A stretch of 64,000 bases of DNA, taken from NCBI RefSeq assembly GCF_013294065.1, contig NZ_JABSNM010000006.1, forward strand, positions 18,313 through 82,312. The letters are read 5' to 3'. Source of the DNA: Sphaerotilus uruguayifluvii (GTDB lineage: Bacteria; Pseudomonadota; Gammaproteobacteria; Burkholderiales; Burkholderiaceae_C). A program made the translations under genes and the position numbers. Positions within the stretch are counted from its first letter, which is position 1. Each line of letters opens with the position of its first letter. The notes beneath the pieces are model-generated. The model had not been told where the DNA came from, did not search any database, and saw only the letters and a list, made by a program, of their open reading frames with translations. Of the stretch, positions 8,558 to 19,378 are shown in pieces.

Positions 8558-8862
8558 TTGAAACACCTGTGGTGCACGGCTCGCCGAAGGTGCGCCCGGG
8601 TGACGATAATGGTGCTCTGCTGCAACACCGGGTTGTCCCGGTCTGGTGCATCCGATCCGGAAGTGCGTTGGCGATCCCGACGTTGCCTTTCGTGGTCTGC
8701 AGGAAGAGTGGTTTCTTGATGTACAATGGAAGGCTGCGGTGCAGAAATGCTCGAGCTTTCTGTTTCCGTGATGGCACTTGAAGACCGCGGCAATGCTGGC
8801 CGCATGTCGGAGAGGCCTCGATTACCGGTAATTGTCCGACTCTCTTTGACTGAGGTATAAGC
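8558..8862. other. 305-bp intergenic region without a gene
   Basis: No ORF here has coding character. The sequence is clearly less GC-rich than its surroundings and holds a TACAAT hexamer at 8722-8727 without a good -35 partner. The GAGG Shine-Dalgarno for the next gene is at 8852-8855. It probably carries the promoter and a long 5' leader of the small lipoprotein gene; I see no recognisable RNA family. Confidence 0.5.
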
Positions 8863-9084
8863 ATGAACAAGTCGCTCCTGATGGCCGCCCTGATCGCTGC
8901 CGCTGCCCTGGCCGCTTGCGGCAAGAAGGAAGAAGCCCCGGCCGCCGCTCCGGCTGCCCCGGCTGCTGAAGCCGTTGCCTCCGCTGCCGCTCCGGCCGCT
9001 GAAGCCGCTTCGGCCGTCGTTGAAGCCGCTTCGGCTGCTGTCGAAGCCGCTTCGGCCGCTGTTGACGCCGCTGCTTCGAAGTAA
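8863..9084 (+). CDS. small Ala-rich lipoprotein
   Basis: A 73-residue exported lipoprotein. Residues 1-19 are a lipoprotein signal with lipobox LAAC (Cys19), followed by GKKEEAP and then a low-complexity Ala/Glu/Val/Ser tail with heptads of the type EAASAVV. The tail is encoded by 21-bp repeats and could form an amphipathic helix like other small envelope lipoproteins. It prefers GAA and GCT/GCC codons where neighbouring genes use GAG and GCG, a bias usual for very highly expressed genes. GAGG precedes the ATG and a strong terminator follows. The function is not known. Confidence 0.85.
   Translation: MNKSLLMAALIAAAALAACGKKEEAPAAAPAAPAAEAVASAAAPAAEAASAVVEAASAAVEAASAAVDAAASK
9001..9063 (+). 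repeat. 21-bp tandem repeat in the lipoprotein gene
   Basis: Three consecutive 21-bp copies start at 9001, 9022 and 9043, each beginning GAAGCCGCTTCGGC and encoding EAASA-VV/AV heptads. A fourth degenerate copy runs to the stop codon. Confidence 0.85.
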
Positions 9085-9111
9085 TTCGACGCACGCGCTT
9101 CGAGCGCGATG

Positions 9112-9139
9112 AAAAAGCCGCCGCAAGGCGGCTTTTTTT
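9112..9139 (+). terminator. Rho-independent terminator of the small lipoprotein gene
   Basis: Stem AAAAAGCCGCC / GGCGGCTTTTT with a GCAA tetraloop and seven T in the 3' arm and tail, 27 bp after the stop codon. Confidence 0.95.
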
Positions 9140-9214
9140 CGTCCCTGCGGGTTTCAGTTCCGGTTCTCGGGGCGACGCTTGAATATCCGCGAGCCTGAAA
9201 GCTGAAGGTTTCCT

Positions 9215-9257
9215 GAAAATGAAGACGCCCCGCGGGAGCAAACGCTCCGGCGGGGCG
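9215..9257 (-). terminator. probable Rho-independent terminator of dapA-bamC
   Basis: On the minus strand, about 40 bp after the bamC stop, stem CGCCCCGC plus GGAGC pairs with GCTCC plus GCGGGGCG around a four-base loop, then TCTTCATTTT follows. The stem is strong but the T-tract is interrupted. Confidence 0.7.
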
Positions 9258-9297
9258 CCGGCGTGCCGCGCAGGCGGCACGGACAGGGGCGGCAATC

Positions 9298-10476
9298 TCA
9301 GCGCAGTTCGCTGACCAGCAGATTGACGATGTTCGCCGCGCCCTCGTCGCGTGCGGCCGCGCCCTTGTCGTCGAGCACCGACACCACGGTGCGCTCGCCG
9401 CTGACGCTCAGGCGCAGGCGGTAGCGGGTGCCGCTGAGGTCTTCCTTGCGCGCACCGAACATGCGCGAGAAGAAGCCGGGCTCCTCCTTGCCGGCCAGCT
9501 TCGGATCCACGTAGCGGATCGCGAAGGTCGCGGCGCCGCGGTCGCGCTCCTCGACCGTGAAGCTGCTGCGGTCCAGCGCCAGGCCGACGCGGCGCCAGCT
9601 GCGCTCCAGGCTGTCGTCGACCTGCAGCGCAGCGCCCGGCTGGCCCTCGAGCGCGCGCGCGCGCGGCTGCTGCGACGGGGTGGCCTCGACCGACTTCACC
9701 GCGCCGTCGATCGCCTTCGGCGAGGGCTTGCCGATCTCGTCGGGCGCGTCCAGGCGCAGCATCAGGCGCGCCAGCATCTCGGCCTCCAGGCCCGGATCGC
9801 TCGGCCGGTTCACCCAGCTGAAGGTCTCGCCACGCTCCTTGCTGCCGCTGGAGACTTCCTGCAGGCCGCGGTGGCTGATGTAGACCTCGGTGACATCGCC
9901 GTTGCGCTCGACGCGGGTGCGGTAGCGGTCGCGCTCGCTGCTGTCGCGCAGGCGGTCGAGCACCTTGCCGACGGTGCGGCTGACCAGGTCGTCGGGCAGC
10001 TTGGCACGGTTCTCGGCCCAGTCGGTCTCCATGACGCCGACCTGGGGCTGGTCGGTCGCCAGCGAGAAGCCGCTGTCCTGCCAGAACTGGCGCAGCACCG
10101 GCCAGAGCTGCTCGGGCGTCTGGCGGGTCACCAGCCAGCGCTGCTGGCCGGCGCGCTCGATGCGCAGGTCGGCCTTCGCCGCCGGCGTCACCGCGGTGGC
10201 GGGGCTGGCCGTGACCGTGCCGGTCTCGGTGGTGGCCGCCTGCAGCGCGGTGGCGCTGACGCTGCCGCCGACCGGCGGCTGGTAGCGCGGATCACCCGAC
10301 AGCTGCGTCAGGTCCGGCGGCACCTGCAGCGTCGGCGCCGGCGTGGCTGCGGCCGAGCGGTAGTCGATCTTGGTCGTCAGGGACTCGGAGGTGACGGTGC
10401 AGCCGGCCAGGGCCAGCGCCAGCAGCGCGGTGCCGCAGGCGACCGGGCGCAGGGACATCGGGGTCATCGTGTTCAT
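9298..10476 (-). CDS. bamC: outer-membrane assembly lipoprotein BamC (NlpB)
   Basis: Lipoprotein of the BAM complex that inserts beta-barrel proteins into the outer membrane. The 392-residue product has a signal with lipobox LAGC, then the BamC opening DYRSA and VPPDLTQL, and two helix-grip domains (about residues 110-230 and 280-390). The ATG at 10476 gives a normal signal peptide; a longer frame reading into dapA is a shadow. The dapA-bamC pairing, 20 bp apart, is conserved in proteobacteria. Confidence 0.9.
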   Translation of the reverse strand: MNTMTPMSLRPVACGTALLALALAGCTVTSESLTTKIDYRSAAATPAPTLQVPPDLTQLSGDPRYQPPVGGSVSATALQAATTETGTVTASPATAVTPAAKADLRIERAGQQRWLVTRQTPEQLWPVLRQFWQDSGFSLATDQPQVGVMETDWAENRAKLPDDLVSRTVGKVLDRLRDSSERDRYRTRVERNGDVTEVYISHRGLQEVSSGSKERGETFSWVNRPSDPGLEAEMLARLMLRLDAPDEIGKPSPKAIDGAVKSVEATPSQQPRARALEGQPGAALQVDDSLERSWRRVGLALDRSSFTVEERDRGAATFAIRYVDPKLAGKEEPGFFSRMFGARKEDLSGTRYRLRLSVSGERTVVSVLDDKGAAARDEGAANIVNLLVSELR

Positions 10477-10496
10477 CGGCAAGGGCACTCGGACGA

Positions 10497-11378
10497 TCAG
10501 AGCAGGCCGGCCTCGCGCATCGCGCCTTCCAGGCCCGGGACGAGGCCTTCGGACATCGGCACCATCGGCAGGCGCAGCGTGCCGCCGCACAGGCCCAGGC
10601 GCTGCATCGCCCACTTCACCGGCACCGGGTTCGGTTCGGCGAACATCAGCTTGTTCAGCGTGGCCAGGCGGAAGTGGATGTCTCGGGCGGTCTTCACGTC
10701 GCCCTCGACGGCGGCGTGGCACATCTGCGCCATCAGGCGGGGGGCGACGTTGGCGGTGACGCTCACGTTGCCGCGGCCGCCCAGCAGCATCAGCGCGATG
10801 GCGGTGCCGTCGTCGCCCGAGTAGACGCCGAAGCCCTCAGGTGCGTGCTTGATCAGCCAGGCGGCGCGCTCGATGTTGCCGGTCGCCTCCTTGATGCCGA
10901 AGACGCCGGGCAGCTGCGCGGCGCGCAGCGAGGTCTCGGGCAGCATGTCTGCCACCGTGCGGCCGGGCACGTTGTACAGCATCATCGGGATGTCCACCGC
11001 CTCGGCGATGGCCCGGAAGTGCTGGTAGATGCCTTCCTGCGACGGCTTGTTGTAGTAGGGCACGACGCTGAGCGTGCAGTCGGCGCCGACGTCCTTGGCG
11101 AACTTCGCCAGCTCGATGGCCTCGCGGGTGGAGTTGCCACCGGCGCCGGCCATCACCGGCACGCGGCCGGCGGCCTGCTCGACGGCGACGCGGATGATCT
11201 CGCAGTGCTCGTCGACCGACACCGTCGGCGATTCGCCGGTCGTGCCGACGACGCCGATGCACGCCGTGCCTTCGGCGACGTGCCAGTCGATCAGCCGGCG
11301 CAGGCTGGGATAGTCGACGCTGCCGTCCTCGTGCATCGGGGTGACGAGGGCGACGATGCTGCCTGTGATCGGATTCAT
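10497..11378 (-). CDS. dapA: 4-hydroxy-tetrahydrodipicolinate synthase
   Basis: Condenses pyruvate with aspartate semialdehyde at the lysine/diaminopimelate branch point. The 293-residue TIM barrel has [26 protein letters not shown] (catalytic Tyr) and the Schiff-base lysine in GIKEATG (Lys163). AAGGAC precedes the ATG, and TAGAAT (minus strand, 11409-11404) is a possible -10 box. It is cotranscribed with bamC. Confidence 0.96.
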   Translation of the reverse strand: MNPITGSIVALVTPMHEDGSVDYPSLRRLIDWHVAEGTACIGVVGTTGESPTVSVDEHCEIIRVAVEQAAGRVPVMAGAGGNSTREAIELAKFAKDVGADCTLSVVPYYNKPSQEGIYQHFRAIAEAVDIPMMLYNVPGRTVADMLPETSLRAAQLPGVFGIKEATGNIERAAWLIKHAPEGFGVYSGDDGTAIALMLLGGRGNVSVTANVAPRLMAQMCHAAVEGDVKTARDIHFRLATLNKLMFAEPNPVPVKWAMQRLGLCGGTLRLPMVPMSEGLVPGLEGAMREAGLL

Positions 11379-11461
11379 GTGCTGAGGTCCTTGTGATCCG
11401 TGAATTCTAAACTGGCGGGAAGGGGGAATCTCCGGGTGCGCGTCCGCCGGGGCGGTCGGCT

Positions 11462-12127
11462 TCAGCCCCTGGAAGGCAACGGATGGAGCGGTCCGTCGGC
11501 CGACGGACCGTTGTCCGGGGCCTCGGCCTCGCGTACCGCGGCGATGCGCTGCACCCGCCGCGGGGGATCCTGCAGCACGCCGTCCTCGTAGGCGACGACC
11601 GTCAGGCCGTGGCGTCGCGCCAGCTCGAGCAGCTCGCCCGGACGCAGCAGGAAGTCGGGCCGGCTCGGCCGGCCGAAGCGGGCGTGGCCCTGCGCGAAGG
11701 TCTCGTGCAGCAGCACGCCGCCGGGCGCCAGCAGCGCGACCGCCTCGTCCAGGCGCGGCCGCCAGAGGTAGTTCGTGATGACGACCGCATCGAAGCGCAG
11801 GCCCGCCAGCGGCCAGGGCGCGCCCTCGGGCGGCTCCAGATCGGCCTCGAGCGTGCCGATGCCGGGCAGGCCCGCGCCGGCCAGCGCGCCCAGCGCCGCG
11901 GCGTCGCGGTCGACCGCGGTGACCCGTGCGCCCTGCGCGGCCAGCCAGCGTGCGTGGCGGCCGGCGCCGCAGGCCAGGTCGAGCACCCGCGCGCCGTCGG
12001 CCAGGCCGGCGATCAGCGGCGCGTGGCGGGTGATCCAGGACGAGGGGGCGCCGCTGCCATGCGGCAGCACGGACAGCGCGGACTCAGGGGGCGAGGGCGG
12101 GGGCGAGGACTTCAGAAGCAGCTCCAC
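11462..12127 (-). CDS. class I SAM-dependent methyltransferase
   Basis: A 221-residue Rossmann methyltransferase. Motif I is [16 protein letters not shown] (about residues 47-62), with the acidic ribose-binding residue in VTAVDRD and motif IV-like [11 protein letters not shown]. It resembles the TehB/YodH-like group acting on small molecules, but the substrate cannot be named. Its ATG lies inside the end of the 41-codon ORF upstream, so the two are probably translationally coupled. Confidence 0.8.
   Translation of the reverse strand: MELLLKSSPPPSPPESALSVLPHGSGAPSSWITRHAPLIAGLADGARVLDLACGAGRHARWLAAQGARVTAVDRDAAALGALAGAGLPGIGTLEADLEPPEGAPWPLAGLRFDAVVITNYLWRPRLDEAVALLAPGGVLLHETFAQGHARFGRPSRPDFLLRPGELLELARRHGLTVVAYEDGVLQDPPRRVQRIAAVREAEAPDNGPSADGPLHPLPSRG
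11489..11510. repeat. 22-bp perfect palindrome
   Basis: Arms CGGTCCGTCGG / CCGACGGACCG meet without a loop. The palindrome lies inside the last codons of the methyltransferase gene (encoding NGPSADGP). No T-tract follows on either strand. Confidence 0.7.
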
Positions 12128-12237
12128 AGGCGGTTGCCGAGCTCGACGATCAGCGAGGGGCGAAGATAGCTCATGAACACCAGCGCCAGCACGCCGGCGG
12201 CGAGCAGGCGCAGGGCCCAGCGCTGCGGCGCGCGCAT
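12112..12237 (-). CDS. 41-residue small membrane protein
   Basis: A short ORF between the MFS transporter and the methyltransferase. It reads MRAPQRWALRLLAAGVL, then ALVFMSYLRP, and ends [10 protein letters not shown]: a basic N-terminus, one hydrophobic segment (about residues 9-24) and a conserved-looking tail. The ATG lies one base after the transporter's stop, and the stop overlaps the start of the methyltransferase by 16 bases, which is what a translated gene in an operon would show. I recall similar short YLRP...W-CF peptides in other Burkholderiales, but cannot search here. The function is unknown. Confidence 0.65.
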   Translation of the reverse strand: MRAPQRWALRLLAAGVLALVFMSYLRPSLIVELGNRLWSCF

Positions 12238-12238
12238 G

Positions 12239-13486
12239 TCAGGCCGGCTGCGCGGCCGTGCGCGCGATCGGGCCCTCTCGCACCGGCAGGTTGGCCAGCG
12301 CGGCGAACACGCCCAGCGCGATCGCCAGCCACCAGACGATGTCGTAGCTGCCGGTGGCGTCGTAGAGCCGCCCGCCCAGCCACACGCCCAGGAAGGAGCC
12401 GACCTGGTGGCTCAGGAACACGAAGCCGCCCAGCATCGACAGGTACTGCACGCCGAAGATCTGCGCGATGACCGCGTTGGTCGGCGGCACCGTCGACAGC
12501 CACAGCACGCCCATCACCGCCGAAAACAGGTAGACGCTGGCGGGCGTCAGCGGCGCGGCCAGGAAGAGCGTGATGGTCACCGAGCGCAGCAGGTAGATGG
12601 TGGCCAGGATGTGGCGCTTGGCCAGGCGCTGGCCGAGCGCGCCTGCGCCGTAGGTGCCGAAGACGTTGAACAGGCCGATCAGCGCCAGCGCGGTGGTGGC
12701 GACCTGAGGGGCCAGGCCGTGGTCCTTCAGGTAGCTGGGCATGTGCACGCCGATGAAGACCACCTGGAAGCCGCAGACGAAGTAGCCGGCCATCAGCCAC
12801 TGGAAGCTGCGGTAGCCGAAGGCCTCGCGCAGCGCCGCGCCGATGCTCTGCTGCGCGCGTGCCGGGCCGCTCGCGGCGACCGGCTCGCGCAGGCCGCGCG
12901 CCAGCGGCGCGATCACCAGCGCCGCGCCGCCCAGCATCATCAGCGCCTGCTGCCAGCCGAAGGAGGCGATCAGCCACTGCTCGACCGGCACCATCAGGAA
13001 CTGGCCGAAGGAGCCGGCGGCCGCCGCCACGCCCATCGCCCAGGAGCGCCGCGCCGGGTCGATCTGGCGGCCGATGATGCCGTAGACCACCGCGTAGGTC
13101 GTGCCCGACTGCGCCACGCCGATCAGCAGTCCGGCGCTGGCGGTGAAGGCCGCGCCGGTGGGCGACAGCGCCATCAGCACCAGCCCGAGCGCGTAGAGCA
13201 GCGCGCCGCCGGCCAGCACCCGGAAGGCGCCGAAGCGGTCGGCCAGCATGCCCGCCACCGGCCCGGCCACGCCCCAGGCCAGGTTCTGCACCGCCATCGC
13301 GAACGCGAAGGTCTCGCGCGTCCAGCCGCGCTCCATCGTGATCGGCGCCAGCCACAGGCCGAAGCCGTGGCGGATGCCCATCGACAGCGTCACCACCAGC
13401 GCCCCGCACAGCAGGACCTGGTGCATCGGCAGCCGGGCAGGCGGGCCGGACGGGGCGGGCGGCGAGGCGGAGGCGGTGGTGCTCAT
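12239..13486 (-). CDS. MFS transporter (monocarboxylate/oxalate-type)
   Basis: A 415-residue, 12-segment major-facilitator protein. The segment MGIRHGFGLWLAPITMERGW and the loop motif GMLADRFGAFRVL are characteristic of the OFA/MCT-like branch that moves organic anions. The substrate cannot be assigned. It heads an operon with the 41-residue peptide and the methyltransferase and is divergent from parE. A TACAGT box (minus strand, 13500-13495) lies eight bases before the ATG with no Shine-Dalgarno. Confidence 0.85.
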   Translation of the reverse strand: MSTTASASPPAPSGPPARLPMHQVLLCGALVVTLSMGIRHGFGLWLAPITMERGWTRETFAFAMAVQNLAWGVAGPVAGMLADRFGAFRVLAGGALLYALGLVLMALSPTGAAFTASAGLLIGVAQSGTTYAVVYGIIGRQIDPARRSWAMGVAAAAGSFGQFLMVPVEQWLIASFGWQQALMMLGGAALVIAPLARGLREPVAASGPARAQQSIGAALREAFGYRSFQWLMAGYFVCGFQVVFIGVHMPSYLKDHGLAPQVATTALALIGLFNVFGTYGAGALGQRLAKRHILATIYLLRSVTITLFLAAPLTPASVYLFSAVMGVLWLSTVPPTNAVIAQIFGVQYLSMLGGFVFLSHQVGSFLGVWLGGRLYDATGSYDIVWWLAIALGVFAALANLPVREGPIARTAAQPA

Positions 13487-13571
13487 GGCCGGACACTGTA
13501 GCGAAATTCACGAACCCCGGCCGTCGCCGCCACGACGGGCGCGGCGGTCGACCTGCCTACAATCGCCCGCC

Positions 13572-15587
<2,016 letters not shown>

Positions 15588-15648
15588 GCGGACGTCCGAG
15601 CGGGCCGTCGGCCCGCCCTGCGGCCGCACCGGGGCAAGGGAGGACATC

Positions 15649-16962
15649 ATGGAACAGGTGAACACGCTGCTGGGGCCGCTGCTCGCGGCGCTCGGGCCGC
15701 ATGCGCCGCGGCTGGTCGGCGCGCTGGCGATGGCGCTGGCGGCCTGGATCGGCGGCCGGCTGGTGCGCGCGGCCATCCTCCGGCTGGGCCTGCGCGCCGG
15801 ACTGGACACGCGGCTGCAGTCGCCGGGCCTGTCGGCGCTGCTCGCGCAGGCGGGCGCCGGCGTGGTGTGGCTGTTCGCGCTGCCGGGCCTGCTCGAGACG
15901 CTGCAGCTGCGCGGCCTGCTCGATCCGGTCAACGTGATGATGTCGCGCATCATGGGCTTCCTGCCCAGTCTGGCGGGCACCGCCGTCGTCTTCGGCGTCG
16001 GCTTCCTGGTCGCGCGCATCCTGCGCCAGATCGTCACCGGCATGCTGCGTGCGGCCGGCTCGGAGCGGCTGGCCGAGCGGCTGGGCCTGGGCGTCTCGCT
16101 GGGCGAGGGCGGCCTGGCCGGCGTGGCGGGATCGCTGGTGTTCGCCTTCGTGCTGCTGCCGGTGCTGGCGGCCGCGCTCGAGCCGCTCGGGCTCGACGCG
16201 GTGACCCGGCCGGTCAGCCATCTGCTCGACACGGTGATCGCGCTGATCCCGAAGGTCACCGCGTCGGCGGTCATCGTCGCGGTGGCGGCGCTGGTCGGCC
16301 GCGCGGTGGCCGGCATCGCCTCCGGCGTGCTCGCCGGCCTGGGCTTCGACCGGATCGGCCTGCATCTCGGCCTGGGCGAGCTGCGCCGCGCGGGCGCGCG
16401 CACGCCGTCCGAGCTGGCCGGCTCGGCGGTGATGTTCGCCATCGTGATGGTGGCGGTGATGCAGGCCTGCGAGGTGCTGGGCTTCGCGATCCTGACCCGG
16501 ATGGTGGCCGGCGCCGGCACGGTGCTGGCCGGCGTCGCGGCCGCGGCGGTGGTGATGGCCGGCGGCCTGTGGGTGTCGGGCCGGGTCGCCGCGCTGGTGC
16601 GGGCCAGCGGCGCCTGCGGCGCGCCGGCGCTGGCCTCGCTGGTGCGCGGCGCGATCCTGTTCTTCGCCGCCGCGCTGGCGCTGCGCCAGGCGGGCCTGCC
16701 GGCCGACATCGTCGCGCTGGGCTTCGGTGCGGTGGTCGGCGCGCTCGCCATCGGCACGGGCGTGGCGCTCGGCCTGGGCGGGCGCGACATCGCCGCCCGC
16801 CTGCTCGGCGAGGCGCTCGAGGCGCTGCGCGAGCGGTCGCCGGCGTCGTCCGCGTCGTCGCTGCCGCCGGCCTCGTCGCCGGTCGCGTCGCCGGAGCCGC
16901 TGCCGGCGTCCTCCGGCGCCGCGGCGCCGGACACGACCGGCACGCCGGTCCGCGCCGGCTGA
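15649..16962 (+). CDS. CmpX-like membrane protein (mechanosensitive-channel-related TM-helix repeats)
   Basis: A 437-residue inner-membrane protein with about ten hydrophobic segments and repeated units of the conserved TM-helix family, for example LPSLAGTAVVFGVGFLVARILR and IPKVTASAVIVAVAALVGR. It has no recognisable MscS beta-domain, and its tail is a Ser/Pro/Ala-rich stretch. The family includes Pseudomonas CmpX, linked to envelope homeostasis. AGGGAGGA precedes the ATG, and a two-component pair follows nine bases after the stop, suggesting a common role. Confidence 0.75.
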   Translation: MEQVNTLLGPLLAALGPHAPRLVGALAMALAAWIGGRLVRAAILRLGLRAGLDTRLQSPGLSALLAQAGAGVVWLFALPGLLETLQLRGLLDPVNVMMSRIMGFLPSLAGTAVVFGVGFLVARILRQIVTGMLRAAGSERLAERLGLGVSLGEGGLAGVAGSLVFAFVLLPVLAAALEPLGLDAVTRPVSHLLDTVIALIPKVTASAVIVAVAALVGRAVAGIASGVLAGLGFDRIGLHLGLGELRRAGARTPSELAGSAVMFAIVMVAVMQACEVLGFAILTRMVAGAGTVLAGVAAAAVVMAGGLWVSGRVAALVRASGACGAPALASLVRGAILFFAAALALRQAGLPADIVALGFGAVVGALAIGTGVALGLGGRDIAARLLGEALEALRERSPASSASSLPPASSPVASPEPLPASSGAAAPDTTGTPVRAG

Positions 16963-16970
16963 GCGCGGCC

Positions 16971-18719
16971 ATGTCCCTGCTCGCCACGCTGCGCCGCCGC
17001 CATGTCGACGGCCTTGCGCTGCACTGGCAGTTCGCGGCCGCGACGTTCGCGCCGGCGCTGCTGGCCGCGGCGCTGATGCACTGGGCGCTGGCGCTGCCGT
17101 CGGCGCCGTGCCTGGCGGTGCTGGCCACCGGCGCGGTCTCGGCGCTGTCGGCGGCGCTGCTGGCGCGCCGGGTCGGTCGCGCGCTGCGCGAGTTCGCCGT
17201 CGCCGCCCAGCAGCTGCGCCGCAGCAGCCCGCTCGACGAGATCAACCTGCCGCTGCGCCCGATCAGCGCCGAGCTGCGCCATGCCGGCGCGACGCTGCGC
17301 CGCATGGTCGAGGTCTGGCGGCGGCGCCAGCGCGAGCTGCTGGCGCAGACCGAGGCGCTGGGCCGGCGCCTGAAGCTGCGCACGCACGAGCTCTCGACGC
17401 TGCAGGACCTGTCGATCGGCCTGGCCTCGAAGTCGGAGCTGCACGAGCTGATCGACGAGGCGCTGGGCGCGCTCGAGCAGACCATGGCCTACACCAGCGC
17501 CTCGGTCTGGGGGCGCACCGACCGCGACAGCGGCGCGCAGGTGGTGCTGATGGGCTACCGCCACGCCGCCGAGGCGCAGGACGCGGCCGGCGGCGAGGGC
17601 GCCGCGCCGGTGCCCCGCGAGGACCTGACCGGCATGCGGCTGTCGCGCGCCAACCTGCAGCGCTACGAGCAGATCGAGCGCGAGGGCCGGCCGATCGTCG
17701 AGAACCGGGTGCGCCAGAGCCTGCTGTCGTGGCTGTGGTCCTGGCTGGCGGACGACGCGCGCACCTCCGGCCTGTACCGCGGCACGCGCGCCTGGATGGC
17801 GCTGCCGCTGAAGTCGCGCGAGCAGGTCATGGGCGTGCTGCGCGTCGACCATGTCGAGCCGGACTACTTCGACGAGGAGCGCATGCGCCTGCTGGCGGCC
17901 GTCAGCAGCCAGACCGGCCTGGCGATGCGCCACGCGCAGCTGCTGGCGCGCGAGAAGGACCTGGCGGTGGTGGCCGAGCGCAACCGCATCGCGCGCGACC
18001 TGCACGACGCGGTCTCGCAGACGCTGTTCGCCGCCAACGTCATCGCCGGCACGCTGTCGCGGCTGGCCGAGCGGCTCGACCACCCGGACGCGCCGGCGCT
18101 GCGCGAGCAGGCCGAGGTGCTGGCGCGGCTCAACCAGGGCGCGCTGGCCGAGATGCGCATGCTGCTGTTCGAGCTGCGCCCGGACGCGCTGAAGTCGACC
18201 CCGCTGGCGGAGCTGCTGCAGCACGCGGCCGACGCGATGGCCAGCCGCGGCGGCATCGAGCTGACGCGGCGCATCGGCCGCGAGGACCGGCTCGACGATG
18301 CCGTGCGGGTGCAGATCTACCGCATCGTGCAGGAGGCGCTGTCCAACATCGTCCGCCACAGCGGCGCCTCGAACGCGCTGCTCGAGTGGCGGCCCGACCC
18401 GCAGGGCCGGGGCGGGCGGCTGCACATCGTCGACGACGGCCACGGCTTCGACATGGCGCAGGCCCGGCCCGGCCATTTCGGCCTGGGCAACATGGCCGAG
18501 CGCGCCGCCGCGATCGGTGCGGCCTGGGCGCTGCAGTCCGCGCCGGGAGAGGGCACCGAGATCGTGCTCGACCTGCCCGGCCCGTCGCGCCCGGCCTGGG
18601 CGTCCGGCGCCGCGGCCACCTCTTCCGTTTCTTCCTCCTTGCCCGCGTCGGCCGTATCGCCGGGCGAGAACGTGGCCTGTCCCGCATCCATCAACGACAA
18701 CAGAGAGCTCGAACCATGA
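16971..18719 (+). CDS. NarX-type sensor histidine kinase
   Basis: A 582-residue membrane kinase. Two transmembrane helices lie at about residues 20-65 with almost no periplasmic loop, then a HAMP-like stretch, a coiled coil around residues 115-145 and a GAF-type domain (about 145-330). HisKA_3 follows with phospho-acceptor His345 (IARDLHDAVSQTLF), then an ATPase domain with VDDGHGFD and GLGNMAERA. The tiny periplasmic part means the signal is probably membrane-borne or cytoplasmic. The stop overlaps the response regulator start (ATGA). Confidence 0.88.
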   Translation: MSLLATLRRRHVDGLALHWQFAAATFAPALLAAALMHWALALPSAPCLAVLATGAVSALSAALLARRVGRALREFAVAAQQLRRSSPLDEINLPLRPISAELRHAGATLRRMVEVWRRRQRELLAQTEALGRRLKLRTHELSTLQDLSIGLASKSELHELIDEALGALEQTMAYTSASVWGRTDRDSGAQVVLMGYRHAAEAQDAAGGEGAAPVPREDLTGMRLSRANLQRYEQIEREGRPIVENRVRQSLLSWLWSWLADDARTSGLYRGTRAWMALPLKSREQVMGVLRVDHVEPDYFDEERMRLLAAVSSQTGLAMRHAQLLAREKDLAVVAERNRIARDLHDAVSQTLFAANVIAGTLSRLAERLDHPDAPALREQAEVLARLNQGALAEMRMLLFELRPDALKSTPLAELLQHAADAMASRGGIELTRRIGREDRLDDAVRVQIYRIVQEALSNIVRHSGASNALLEWRPDPQGRGGRLHIVDDGHGFDMAQARPGHFGLGNMAERAAAIGAAWALQSAPGEGTEIVLDLPGPSRPAWASGAAATSSVSSSLPASAVSPGENVACPASINDNRELEP

Positions 18720-19378
18720 ACGGCAATCCCGCCTCGCACGACCGCCAGCGGCTGCGCATTCTCGTCGTCGACGACCATCCGATGATCCGCAACGGCCTGG
18801 CCGCGATGATCCGCGGCGAGCCGGACTTCGATCTGGTCGGCGAGGCCTCGCATGGCGCCGACGCGGTGCGCATCGCGCCGGACCTGGCGCCCGACGTGGT
18901 GCTGATGGACCTGCTGATGCCGCAGATGGACGGCGTCGAGGCGATGACGCGGCTGCGCCCGCTGCTGCCCTCGACCCGCTTCGTCATCCTGACCAGCCTG
19001 ACCGAGCCGGCCGAGGTGCAGCGCGCGCTGCAGGCCGGCGCCAGCGGCTACCTGACCAAGACCGCCTCGGCGCAGGAGCTGGTCAACGTGATCCGCGCCG
19101 CGCACGGCGGGCGCCGGGTGCTGTCGCCGGAGGCCACCGAGGCGCTGATCGCCGCGTCGCAGACCGGCCAGCCCGGTGCCGACCTGACGCAGCGCGAGCG
19201 CGAGCTGCTGACGCTGATGGCGCGCGGCCTGACCAACCAGGACATCGCCGAGCAGCTGCACATCGCGCTGCCGACCGTCAAGTTCCACATCACCAACATC
19301 CTGTCCAAGCTGGGCGTGGGCAACCGCACCGAGGCGGTGCTGCTGGCGCTCAAGCACCGGCTGGTGCCGCCGGCCTGA
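18716..19378 (+). CDS. NarL/FixJ-family response regulator
   Basis: Partner of the preceding kinase, 220 residues. The receiver begins RILVVDDHPMIRNGL and has phospho-acceptor Asp65 (VVLMDLLMPQMDG) and the switch lysine in YLTKTAS. The LuxR-type DNA-binding domain is LTQRERELLTLMARGLTNQD to VKFHITNILSKL. The start overlaps the kinase stop by four bases. Its targets are unknown; the upstream CmpX-like gene is one candidate. Confidence 0.92.
   Translation: MNGNPASHDRQRLRILVVDDHPMIRNGLAAMIRGEPDFDLVGEASHGADAVRIAPDLAPDVVLMDLLMPQMDGVEAMTRLRPLLPSTRFVILTSLTEPAEVQRALQAGASGYLTKTASAQELVNVIRAAHGGRRVLSPEATEALIAASQTGQPGADLTQRERELLTLMARGLTNQDIAEQLHIALPTVKFHITNILSKLGVGNRTEAVLLALKHRLVPPA

Noticed and set aside
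8722-8727. TACAAT as promoter -10 of the small lipoprotein gene
   Set aside because: No acceptable -35 at 16-18 bp and it lies 136 bp from the start; kept only as a remark.
8856-8861. TATAAG with TTGTCC 18 bp upstream, just before the lipoprotein ATG
   Set aside because: It lies between the GAGG ribosome site and the ATG, so using it would remove that ribosome site.
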